Below, in pieces: positions 31,880-39,602 of a stretch of 55,538 nucleotides of DNA. The DNA is from Oscillospiraceae bacterium. GTDB lineage: Bacteria > Bacillota > Clostridia > Oscillospirales > Oscillospiraceae. The notes under the pieces are model-generated. The model worked only from the letters and a program-made list of their open reading frames with translations. It did not search any database and had not been told where the DNA came from. The stretch covers positions 1 to 55,538 of the forward strand of contig JAFRPC010000053.1 of NCBI GenBank assembly GCA_017429325.1, given 5' to 3'. A program made the translations under genes and the position numbers. Within the stretch, counting starts at the first letter, position 1; every line of letters begins with the position of its first letter.

Positions 31880-32014
31880 ATGTACGCAGAGAAGACCGGC
31901 ATGATCAACCTGGAAGAGCTCGAAGTAAAGGCCAACGAGATTACCGAAGTTTCCGGCGGCTACACCTGCTGCACGAAGTGCACCTATTGCTGCCCTGATT
32001 GGCTGCTCCACTAA
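31880..32014 (+). CDS. Class II lanthipeptide precursor LanA3
   Basis: 44 residues: leader identical to precursor 2 except Val to Ile, GG cleavage site, core YTCCTKCTYCCPDWLLH. The core has three Thr and five Cys, so at least two Cys cannot be in lanthionine rings and would stay free or form a disulfide. Own promoter and structured leader. Ribosome site TTTGGAGG. Lies in a cassette duplicated with precursor 4 (472-bp offset). Confidence 0.86.
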   Translation: MYAEKTGMINLEELEVKANEITEVSGGYTCCTKCTYCCPDWLLH

Positions 32015-32028
32015 TTCCATTCTCAGCA

Positions 32029-32059
32029 GTTACCCGCGTGGTTCGTCCATACGGGTAAC
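32029..32059 (+). other. Conserved 3' hairpin after precursor 3
   Basis: GTTACCCG/CGGGTAAC perfect 8-bp stem extended by GTGG/CCAT around TTCGT, followed by TTTC. The strongest of the three copies. Confidence 0.5.
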
Positions 32060-32221
32060 TTTCAATAACCCCCCGTAACGTTGAACTTATTTCGCAATCC
32101 CCCAGCCACCATAACATTCTCATTCACCCCGGAAAGCTACAGAGCCGCGTTGGATGAAAAAGCATCCTGTGATCCATTCCTGTTTGGTATAATGTTATCC
32201 ATTCCTGTCTGGCGTATGCGC

Positions 32222-32340
32222 TTGACTTTTTCCCTGAATCGCTATATGATTGTCCTGTGGTGGCAGCAGTACGACGCGGATGCAAATCCGTGTGTGCTGC
32301 AAGATCCCCTTTGGCTCTGTAGCGATCCGATACATATTTG
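32222..32340 (+). promoter_or_regulatory. Promoter and structured leader of precursor 4
   Basis: TTGACT (32222-32227), 17 bp, TATGAT (32245-32250). Leader from 32257 with GCAGCA/TGCTGC, inner GCGG/CCGT extended by an A-T pair, the loop GGATGCAAATCC, and the conserved tail. It differs from the precursor 3 copy by only a few bases, all in or next to the stem. Confidence 0.7.
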
Positions 32341-32351
32341 GAGGTATTATT

Positions 32352-32483
32352 ATGTACGCAGAGAAAACCGGCATGATCAACCTGGACGAGCTCGAAGTAA
32401 AGGCCAACGAGATTACCGAAGTTTCCGGCGGCCACTCCTGCTGGACGAACTGCACCAATTGCTGCCCCAGCTGGTTGAAATAA
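32352..32483 (+). CDS. Class II lanthipeptide precursor LanA4
   Basis: 43 residues: shared leader (one Glu to Asp change) with GG site and core HSCWTNCTNCCPSWLK (two Ser, two Thr, four Cys). It is the last precursor before lanM and ends at a hairpin. Own promoter and structured leader; ribosome site TTTGGAGG. With numbers of Ser/Thr and Cys balanced, up to four rings are possible on paper. Confidence 0.86.
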   Translation: MYAEKTGMINLDELEVKANEITEVSGGHSCWTNCTNCCPSWLK

Positions 32484-32497
32484 TCCCATATTCAAGA

Positions 32498-32527
32498 ATT
32501 GTCCGTTTGTCCACACATACGGGCAAC
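32498..32527 (+). other. Conserved 3' hairpin after precursor 4
   Basis: TTGTCCG (32499-32505) pairs with CGGGCAA (32520-32526), one G-T wobble. Corresponds to the hairpins at 31577 and 32029. The segment to 32615 repeats the CCACCATAACATTCTCATTC block. Confidence 0.45.
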
Positions 32528-32715
32528 TCTCAATAACCCCCACGTAAAGATGAACTGATTTCGCAATCCCCCAGCCACCATAACATTCTCATTCACCTCG
32601 GAGCGCTACAGAGCCGCGTGACAGACACACTTGGAAGCGAAGCATACGCCCGCCGCACGATCCCCCGCGCCGGGCGTGCTTCCGCTTTTCTATCCATTGA
32701 TACAGGTGAGATATT

Positions 32716-35583
32716 ATGCAACAATTCGCAAATCCGGAAATCGCACAGACGCTGCTGACGCGGTGGAAGGACTATTTCGGCGCCGCCTTCCGCCAGCCCC
32801 TGACGCAATACCTGGTCAGGATGGAGGAGACCCTCTCGGAGTTTGCCGACCGTATGCCCGACATTCGCTTGGAAACAAACACGATTCTGACTTCCGCAGG
32901 AAGCACGATGATGAACACCTTGTTCACGTTGTGCTCCCGCACTTTTTTGGACTTGCTGCTGCGGGTCCAGGATACGCTTCCGGGCGACAGCCCCGAAGCG
33001 CGGTACCAGGCCTTTGTGGAAACGCAGCTTCTTCCGAATCAAGCGGTCTTTTATTCGCCGGAGACCGAACTGGGTCGTCTGGTCGAGCAGCGGATCCGGT
33101 ACAGTGTGAAGGCGTTCCGGGAGTTTCTGGAACGCTTCGACTGTGACCGCCCGCTGCTTCGGGAGGCGCTGGGCATTGCGGTCCAAAGCATCGACGACAT
33201 TCAATTTTCCTCAGGAGACACCCACAATTCCGGGAAAACAGTCTTTTTGATCCAAGTCAACGGGGGAGAACGTCTGCTCTATAAGCCGCACTCCACAGCC
33301 AATGACGAAATCCTGTCCCGCCTGTTGCAATGGGTAAATGAGAACGCCCGCCTGCGTCTTCCGCTGCGTCATGCCCGAACCTGCTCGCGGGGGGCTTACG
33401 GCTGGCAGGAATTTATACCGTACAAGGCCTGCGAGACCCAGACAGAGGCGGAAAATTATATGTACCGCCTGGGCTGTCTGCTGTTTTTCTCTTTCCTGAC
33501 CTGCTGCAATGACCTCCACTTGGAAAATATCATCGCCGCAGGAGAGCATCCGTTCCTGATAGACCTCGAAACCATGTGCGTGAATCAGTACGGCTTCGGC
33601 GGTTACAGCTTGGAAGCTGCCACAAGCTGGGACCTTTTTCTTGCAAGCTCTGTTTTTTCCTCCCTGCTTCTGCCTACAAACTTCTCGCGGGAGAAAGCGG
33701 CGAACCGGATGGATGTCAGCGGCATTCTTGCCGGTGTGAGCGGCAAACTCCAAAGCGACGAGAAGTTCTATCGAATTATCAACGAGGGAACCGATCAGAT
33801 CTGCTACACGCTTCAGCCCATGTCCGCGCAGGACAGCAAGTTCCACAACATTGCGGTATTGAACGGTCAGCGCCTTCACGCCGGGGATTATCTGGAGTTT
33901 ATCACAGAGGGATTCCGGGACGTATATACCTTCCTGCTGGAGAACAAGGAAGCCTATCGCGCCCTTATGGAGGACGGCCTGTTCGACGCAGGCGTCTATC
34001 GGCTGGTTCTGCGCAACACATCGCTGTATGAAAAGTACCTCCTGGCCTCCTATCATCCCGCCTATCTTCCGGACCGCCTTGCGGTGTTTCAGCGGCTCAA
34101 GGGAACAGGCGATTATGTCAATCCGAGCCACCGGAAACTGGTGGAAATGGAGATTCGGCAGCTGCTGAACGACGATATCCCGTATTTTTACAGCAAGTTC
34201 CGCTCCCTCGATCTGTATGGCCCGGACGACTGCTGCGTCGGCTTCTTTTCAAAAAGCACGCAGGAGCAGCTTCTGGAAAAGCTTGAGCAGCTCAGTGAAG
34301 CAGATCTGTACCGTCAGCTCTACTGCATTCGTACCTCCATTGCCCGCTCCAGCCTGGTGGATCGGCGCTTTCAGGCATATCCGGTGCCGGAAGCGGTATT
34401 TGCCGCTTCGACCCTGACCGAAAAGGCGAACGCCCTGGCGGATTGGATCGAGGGCCTGCGGGAACGCTTCCACCGAATCGACACAAAGCCCCAGGAGGAA
34501 CCCGCGTATTTCTGCATTTTTGGAACGTTACAGGGCAACAGCATCGAATTGGAGCCGCCCGTTTTATACAATGGACTTGGCTCGTTCCTGTTTTACGTCC
34601 AATATTACGCCGCCCGCTGGGGCGTATCAGCAGGCGAGGCCCTTGCACGGCTGGAGCGTGCAGGACGTCTGCCAAGCTTCCCCAAAGCAGACGCAGACCG
34701 CCCCACCGCAGAAATCGGTTTATTTGACGGCCTTGGTTCTTCTCTCTATCTGTACGGTCAGTTGTATCTGTACAGCGGACAGGAACAGTACAAAACCTAT
34801 GTGAATGCTCTCTGTGACAGGCTTCTGTCTTCCGACAGCGCCGAGAACGATGTGATCTCCGGCTATGCAGGGGTCCTGATCGCGGCGTTCAGACTCTATG
34901 AGAAGCTGCCGGAGCTGAAAAAATTAAAGACGCTCGCCGCGTTTTGCGGCGAACGTCTGTATCAACGCTGGGAACAAAAGCAGCTTCGTCATATGACAGG
35001 CTTTGCCCACGGCTACGCCGGGATCAGTACCGCCCTGATGATGGCAGGGAAGCTCACGGCAAAGGACGCCTATTTTGACGCGGGAATGGACCTGGTCCGG
35101 CGGGAGGACGCGCTTTATGACGCCGACCTCGGCGCCTGGAAGATCCCGGATCGAGAAGGCAGCGTCATGAATGCCTGGTGTTACGGCGCCCCCGGTCTGC
35201 TCGTGGCGCGGATGCTGGCACTGCGCTGTGGAAGGGCCAGCGACCGGGCGCTGCTGGAGCAAGATCTGGCAATTGCCCTGGAACTGACGAAACGGGAGTT
35301 GAAAAAGGACCTGTGGCTGCCGATCCTTTGTCACGGCCTTCCCGGAAACTTGGAGATCCTGCGCTGGTATGCCCGTGAGACGGGGGACACAAGCCTGGAG
35401 CCCATTGTGGCCGAGGGCGATGTGCGCCTGCTGCAGCACATTCAAAAAGAGGGGCTTCTCTGTGAGTTATCCGCAAAGGTCCTGAATATTTCCTTTATGG
35501 CCGGCCTTTCCGGTCTTGGGTACTACCTTCTGGAGATGACAAACCCGAATATCCCGTCTGTCTTAGCGCTGGAATTGTTTTGA
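32716..35583 (+). CDS. lanM: Class II lanthipeptide synthetase LanM
   Basis: 955 residues, normal for LanM. N-terminal DUF4135 dehydratase (about 90-560): LLYKPHS, WQEFIPYK, and the kinase-like NDLHLENII...FLIDLETM block (about 265-287) that phosphorylates Ser/Thr and then eliminates. C-terminal LanC-like cyclase (about 640-950): GFAHGYAGIS, zinc ligands Cys822 (WCYGAPG) and Cys872-His873 (CHG), AGLSGLGYYLLEM end. All ligands for an active enzyme are present. AGGTGAG precedes the ATG. It would modify the four precursors just upstream. DNA is less GC-rich than the housekeeping genes around it. Confidence 0.96.
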   Translation: MQQFANPEIAQTLLTRWKDYFGAAFRQPLTQYLVRMEETLSEFADRMPDIRLETNTILTSAGSTMMNTLFTLCSRTFLDLLLRVQDTLPGDSPEARYQAFVETQLLPNQAVFYSPETELGRLVEQRIRYSVKAFREFLERFDCDRPLLREALGIAVQSIDDIQFSSGDTHNSGKTVFLIQVNGGERLLYKPHSTANDEILSRLLQWVNENARLRLPLRHARTCSRGAYGWQEFIPYKACETQTEAENYMYRLGCLLFFSFLTCCNDLHLENIIAAGEHPFLIDLETMCVNQYGFGGYSLEAATSWDLFLASSVFSSLLLPTNFSREKAANRMDVSGILAGVSGKLQSDEKFYRIINEGTDQICYTLQPMSAQDSKFHNIAVLNGQRLHAGDYLEFITEGFRDVYTFLLENKEAYRALMEDGLFDAGVYRLVLRNTSLYEKYLLASYHPAYLPDRLAVFQRLKGTGDYVNPSHRKLVEMEIRQLLNDDIPYFYSKFRSLDLYGPDDCCVGFFSKSTQEQLLEKLEQLSEADLYRQLYCIRTSIARSSLVDRRFQAYPVPEAVFAASTLTEKANALADWIEGLRERFHRIDTKPQEEPAYFCIFGTLQGNSIELEPPVLYNGLGSFLFYVQYYAARWGVSAGEALARLERAGRLPSFPKADADRPTAEIGLFDGLGSSLYLYGQLYLYSGQEQYKTYVNALCDRLLSSDSAENDVISGYAGVLIAAFRLYEKLPELKKLKTLAAFCGERLYQRWEQKQLRHMTGFAHGYAGISTALMMAGKLTAKDAYFDAGMDLVRREDALYDADLGAWKIPDREGSVMNAWCYGAPGLLVARMLALRCGRASDRALLEQDLAIALELTKRELKKDLWLPILCHGLPGNLEILRWYARETGDTSLEPIVAEGDVRLLQHIQKEGLLCELSAKVLNISFMAGLSGLGYYLLEMTNPNIPSVLALELF

Positions 35584-35664
35584 ACGGTGTCCGCAGCACC
35601 CGGACTGCGGCAGGCCGAAGGGAAGCCATACAGCGTTCAGACCAAAGAAAGAAATGCGAAGAAT

Positions 35665-37782
35665 ATGAAAAGAGTTCCGATTGTAACACAATTTCAGAAT
35701 ACAGAGTGCGGCCTGTGCTGTGCGGCCATGATTTCCCGCTATTACGGGCACTATGTTTCCCTTGAGGAGCTGCGCGAATACCAGCAGCCGGGACGCGACG
35801 GCATCTCCGGCCAGCAGCTTCACGCGCTTTTGCAATGGCTGAACTTGGACTGTAAAATTTACCGATGCAAGCTGGAGCATCTTCCCGCCATCCCCTTGCC
35901 TGCCATCGCTTTTTGGGAGAATTCCCATTATGTGGTAATCGAAAGCGTAAAAAAGGACAGGGTCGTGCTGGTCAATCCGGGCAGCGGAAGAGAGATTTTG
36001 ACGCTTGAGGAATTTCAGCAGTCCTTCTCCGGCCTAATCTTTTGCCCGAAACCCAACGAGCAATTTACCCGAAAAAAGCCGGGGAGATCCGTGTGGCTGA
36101 ATTACCTTTACCTCCTTGCCAACAACAAATATCTGATCCTTGCGACCTTGCTGCTCAGCCTGCTGTCTTATGTGATCTCAGCAGTCGTTCCCATGATGGT
36201 CCAGGTTATCATTGACTCGCCGGGGATCGGCGACAACTACCTGCTGATCGGCGGTCTGGCAGCGCTGCTCGGCTACGGTGTGACCCACGCGCTGAGTTCC
36301 CTTTTGAATGTGTTCATCAAGTCCAGGATCTATCGCTCCTTCTTCTCTCTATGTATGAAGAAGCTCTCAAAATTTGAGTTTCAGTACTTCCTGCTTCGCT
36401 CCCTCGGCGGCATTTCCTACAATTTGGACTGCATTGATACGGTGAATGACAGCTATAGCGTTGTCATGGTGAATTCCCTGGTATCCGCCGGCGCCGTCCT
36501 GATCCTTTCCGCCTTATTCGCCTTTCGCTCGCTTTCCCTCTTTCTGGTCTTTGGGCTGTTTCTGGCACTCTCTTTTCTCCTTCTGCGGCTGTCCAACAAT
36601 CACGTGATCCGTTTGAACCAGTCGGAAATCAGCAGCAAAGCCAAGCTGAAGATAAAACAGTTCGAGTTTATCAGCTCCATCGGCGAACTGAAAACCTTTG
36701 GAATGGAAGACCTGTTCTATTCTGAGTGGGAAACCGCGTTTTTGCATTCCGTCAAAAAGAATCTGCAAAAAAGCCGCGGAGAAGCCCTGTATTCCTCCTT
36801 GTCCGCCGCCCTGTCCCTGGTCCTGCCCCTGATCATTCTGCTTGCCTCGTTTTATTTCGTTTCCAACGGACTTCTGACCATGGGTACCGCCATTTCCCTC
36901 TATTCTCTGGCCACAATCATCTCCTCGTTTGCAATCAATTTCTTCTCTTCTGTCAATTCCTTTCGCACCATGAACAATATGACGGAGCGAATCAAGGACC
37001 TGATCATGCAGCCGGCGGAGAAAAACGGCGATAAAATCATTGACGACATTGACCGGATCGAATTGCAGCATGTTTCCTTCCGCTATGACAAGCACGCGCC
37101 CTTTGTGATTCAGGACATCTCTCTGGAAATTAAAAAGGGCCAAAAGGTCGCCATCGTCGGCGCTTCCGGCAGCGGAAAATCGACGATCGCAAAGCTTTTG
37201 GTCAAGATGTTTGAGCCCACCGAGGGTACCATCCTGTTCGACGGCGTCCCGGCAGAAGCGTTAGAGAATCAGGCGCTTCGCCATGTCATCGGCTGCCTCT
37301 CCCAAGAGGGCAAGCTCTTCAACGCATCCATCTTCCGAAATATCGTCATGCTTGCCGCCAACTATACCACGGACGATTTCAATGAAGCCTGCAAAAAGGC
37401 GCAAATCTATGACGACATCATGAAACTGCCCATGAAAGCGGAGACAATGGTATCCGACACCGGTTCCGATGTTTCCGGGGGGCAAAAGCAGCGGATCCTT
37501 CTGGCGAGAGCGCTGATGGCAGACCCGAAAATCCTGCTGCTCGACGAAGCGACAAGCGCTCTGGATTCCGTTACGGAACACGCCATTTTTGAAGCGCTGA
37601 ATAAGCTCGGAAAAACCTTGATCGTAATCGCGCATCGCCTGTCTACGGTAATAGACGCCGACCATATTTATGTGCTGAAAGACGGACGGCTCGTAGAAGA
37701 AGGCACCCACGAGCAGCTCATGGAACGCAGGGGAGAATACTACTCCTTGTATCAAAGAGGCTCGAATGAAATGGAAAGTTGA
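35665..37782 (+). CDS. lanT: LanT: C39 peptidase-ABC exporter for the lanthipeptides
   Basis: 705 residues. N-terminal C39 peptidase (1-125): catalytic Cys15 in TECGLCC, His88 in NSHYVVIE and Asn104 in VNPGSG (the third position is Asn, often Asp); it cuts after GG/GA of the leaders. Then about six membrane segments (about 140-415) and an ABC ATPase: Walker A GASGSGKST near 499, SGGQKQR signature, Walker B ILLLDEATSALD, and the IAHRLSTV His switch. ATG 35665 gives the canonical N-terminus; the GTG at 35587 would add 26 unrelated residues. The ribosome site is weak, so coupling to lanM (81 bp upstream) is possible. Confidence 0.95.
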   Translation: MKRVPIVTQFQNTECGLCCAAMISRYYGHYVSLEELREYQQPGRDGISGQQLHALLQWLNLDCKIYRCKLEHLPAIPLPAIAFWENSHYVVIESVKKDRVVLVNPGSGREILTLEEFQQSFSGLIFCPKPNEQFTRKKPGRSVWLNYLYLLANNKYLILATLLLSLLSYVISAVVPMMVQVIIDSPGIGDNYLLIGGLAALLGYGVTHALSSLLNVFIKSRIYRSFFSLCMKKLSKFEFQYFLLRSLGGISYNLDCIDTVNDSYSVVMVNSLVSAGAVLILSALFAFRSLSLFLVFGLFLALSFLLLRLSNNHVIRLNQSEISSKAKLKIKQFEFISSIGELKTFGMEDLFYSEWETAFLHSVKKNLQKSRGEALYSSLSAALSLVLPLIILLASFYFVSNGLLTMGTAISLYSLATIISSFAINFFSSVNSFRTMNNMTERIKDLIMQPAEKNGDKIIDDIDRIELQHVSFRYDKHAPFVIQDISLEIKKGQKVAIVGASGSGKSTIAKLLVKMFEPTEGTILFDGVPAEALENQALRHVIGCLSQEGKLFNASIFRNIVMLAANYTTDDFNEACKKAQIYDDIMKLPMKAETMVSDTGSDVSGGQKQRILLARALMADPKILLLDEATSALDSVTEHAIFEALNKLGKTLIVIAHRLSTVIDADHIYVLKDGRLVEEGTHEQLMERRGEYYSLYQRGSNEMES

Positions 37783-37789
37783 TCCCAAA

Positions 37790-38145
37790 TCTTCAAAAGC
37801 GAAGCCCTCCCCGCAGCAAGCAGGGGAGGGGGACCGGCCCCAAGGCCGGTGGAGGGGTGCTCCCGTCTCTCACACAGTCCCCCACGCAAAACCTCCCCTG
37901 TTCACAGGGGAGGGGGACCGGCCTCAAGGCCGGTGGAGGGGTGCTCCCGACAACAGAGCCGTTATCGAAAAACGCCCCACCCCTCCGCCCCAGTGTGCGC
38001 ACTGGGGCACCTCCCCTGCGAGCAGGGGAGGTTTTCGTTTTCGGGGCGTTTCCGTATCTGAGGAAGCGGTCTGGGGGCGGGACGACCCCTCCGCCCCAGT
38101 GTGCGCACTGGGGCACCTCCCCTGCGAGCAGGGGAGGTTTTTCGG
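37790..38145. repeat. Gene-free tract of CCCCTCC-type modules
   Basis: Alternating modules: CTCCCC...GGGGAG stems, GACCGGCC(C/T)CAAGGCCGGTGGAGGGGTGCTCCCG twice (37829-37860 and 37914-37947), GCCCCAGTGTGCGCACTGGGGC twice (37990, 38096), each followed by ACCTCCCCTGCGAGCAGGGG. No gene. The same set is found inside mutL at 9127. Confidence 0.85.
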
Positions 38146-38148
38146 AGC

Positions 38149-38580
38149 TCAAAAATACAGCTCTGTTGCCAGGTTGCCGTAGGTGTAGTAGCAGACGGCT
38201 TTTTTCAGGAAGGCCTCGTCTACGCCGAAGTAGTCGGCCAGATCCCAGAGCTCGGTGTGGCCCTCGGCCACGGCCTCGTCCAGCTCCTCCACGGGGATCA
38301 GAGTCCGGACAGCGTACTTGTCGGCGCGGTTCTCGTGGAAGCGGCGGATGTCCGCGGGGCTCCAGCGGTTGTAGAAGCTGCCCGTGACGCAGTGGCCCAG
38401 CTCGTGGGCCAGCCGGACCCGCAGATCCGTCTCCGTATGGCGGCTGGGCAGGTCCAGACCGATGGCGCAGCTTCCGTCCTCGTCCATGACGCTCAGAGAG
38501 CCCACCCGCGGCAGCGGGAAATGCAGGACCGGGATATTCAGTTTTTCCGCTCGGCGGTACAGTTCGATCAGGTTGGTCAT
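38149..38580 (-). CDS. ImmA/IrrE-type metallopeptidase
   Basis: 143 residues. Zinc protease signature HELGH (59-63) with a downstream Glu/Asn pair (FHENRADKYA), as in ImmA/IrrE/DUF955 proteins that cleave XRE-type repressors, for example in ICEBs1 and phage-like elements. The ATG at 38580 begins a complete family-length protein. It lies just behind the XRE regulator gene on the same strand, separated by a repeat, which fits an anti-repressor role (inference). Confidence 0.88.
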   Translation of the reverse strand: MTNLIELYRRAEKLNIPVLHFPLPRVGSLSVMDEDGSCAIGLDLPSRHTETDLRVRLAHELGHCVTGSFYNRWSPADIRRFHENRADKYAVRTLIPVEELDEAVAEGHTELWDLADYFGVDEAFLKKAVCYYTYGNLATELYF

Positions 38581-38599
38581 GGGTATTCCTTCTTTTTCA

Positions 38600-38700
38600 A
38601 CGGCAGCGTGTCGAAACACCACCTCATCCGCCCCAGTGTGCGCACTGGGGCACCTTCCCCTCAAGGGGAAGGCTTTTGGTCGGCAGATTGCCGGCGCTAC
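38600..38700. repeat. Repeat between the ImmA and XRE genes
   Basis: CACCTCATCC, GCCCCAGTGTGCGCACTGGGGC, CCTTCCCCTCAAGGGGAAGG and CGGCAGATTGCCG with CTAC at 38697-38700. On the minus strand that CTAC is GTAG, and its TAG is the stop codon of the XRE gene. Confidence 0.8.
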
Positions 38701-39050
38701 AGTTTCTTGTTCCTCGCCTTGACGAAGGCTGCGAACTGCTTGACCTCCTCGTACATCTCGTCGGTCACGTCCTGCTCGCCGCCGAAGAGGGCAAACTTGA
38801 TGTCCTCGTCCCGGATGGAGCCCTGGGGGACGGCCACCGGGGTGTTCTTCACTTCGTCGTCGATGAGATAGGAGGGCGGGACCTGGAAGATCTGGGCCAT
38901 GGCCTTGATCTTTCCGGCGGGGATGTCGGTGACGCGGCCGCACTCCCATTTGCTGACGGCGTTCTTCTGGACGCCCAGCATCTCTCCCAGCTCCGTCTGG
39001 GTCAGCTTCGCCTGCTTCCGCAGGGTCTTGATTTTTTCCGCGATGGTCAT
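38697..39050 (-). CDS. XRE-family repressor
   Basis: 117 residues. N-terminal helix-turn-helix (about 6-60): LRKQAKLTQTELGEMLGVQKNAVSKWECG, the classic XRE motif; then a short C-terminal domain of acidic character. Paired with an ImmA-type peptidase, it is the probable repressor of the phage-derived unit starting at 39259. A palindromic operator and divergent promoters lie just upstream. The TAG stop is supplied by a REP-like foot. Confidence 0.9.
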   Translation of the reverse strand: MTIAEKIKTLRKQAKLTQTELGEMLGVQKNAVSKWECGRVTDIPAGKIKAMAQIFQVPPSYLIDDEVKNTPVAVPQGSIRDEDIKFALFGGEQDVTDEMYEEVKQFAAFVKARNKKL

Positions 39051-39153
39051 GGTGATACCCCTTTCATATCATTTTTACGACTGCGTTTCGCCGTAGCGGC
39101 GCACAGCGTGCGCCACGGCGTCTGCGCGGCAGCATTCCACTTGGAGTATCTTC

Positions 39154-39220
39154 ATGTTAGCATATTTTTTCAAAAAAGTCAAGATTGTGTCTTGACAAAA
39201 TGAAACTATTGTGGTATAAT
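39154..39220. promoter_or_regulatory. Divergent promoters with shared operator
   Basis: Rightward: TTGACA (39192-39197), 17 bp, TATAAT (39215-39220), perfect consensus. Leftward: TTGACT (39182-39177), 17 bp, TAACAT (39159-39154). Both -35 boxes lie in one palindrome, GTCAAGA-ttgtg-TCTTGAC (39178-39196), the expected binding site of the XRE repressor. Confidence 0.8.
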
Positions 39221-39258
39221 CCAGGTATCTTAAGAAAATGATTGAAGGAGGTGCGGTC

Positions 39259-39459
39259 ATGCGAAGCAATCTTTTGATGAACTGTCTTTGGTACGAGGAC
39301 ATTTCCCCGGAGGAGCTGGCAAACGTGCTGGAAATCACGCCGGAAGCCCTGTTCCAGAAGATTTTCCAGGAGAAGGACTTCACGCTGGGGGAGATTCGGC
39401 GGATCACCGGTCTGCTGGGTCTGACGAACGACGAAGTGGACGAAATTTTTTTCAAGTAA
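39259..39459 (+). CDS. Small Cro/HTH-like protein
   Basis: 66 residues, helical, with a stretch EDISPEELANVLEITPEALFQKIF and FTLGEIRRITGLLGLTNDEVDEIFF that looks like a compact XRE-type helix-turn-helix found in phage Cro-like proteins. It is transcribed away from the repressor from a consensus promoter. AAGGAGG is 8 bp before ATG 39259. A Cro- or excision-regulator-type role is inferred from position. Confidence 0.78.
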   Translation: MRSNLLMNCLWYEDISPEELANVLEITPEALFQKIFQEKDFTLGEIRRITGLLGLTNDEVDEIFFK

Positions 39460-39602
39460 AAGTATCTTCGCAAGATTATTAAAGGCAAAGCAGCCCGCCG
39501 CATCCAAGCACAGGGACAGCTTATCACGTCAGCTGTCCCAAAAAACGGACCGAAACGCGCAGACCGTCCCGCGGCGGGCCGCCCATTGAAAAAGGAGGAA
39601 GC

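Noticed and set aside
31799-32483. Conserved upstream peptides in the precursor leaders (WWQQYDADANP frame)
   Set aside because: Copy 1 differs by one base in length, which breaks the frame, while RNA pairing is kept; conservation is better explained by RNA structure.
35587-35664. GTG start of lanT at 35587
   Set aside because: It adds 26 residues ahead of the canonical C39 N-terminus and has no better ribosome site.
38149-38949. Single 266-residue minus-strand protein
   Set aside because: The first half reads through the XRE gene in another frame and a repeat; the real ImmA protein starts at 38580.
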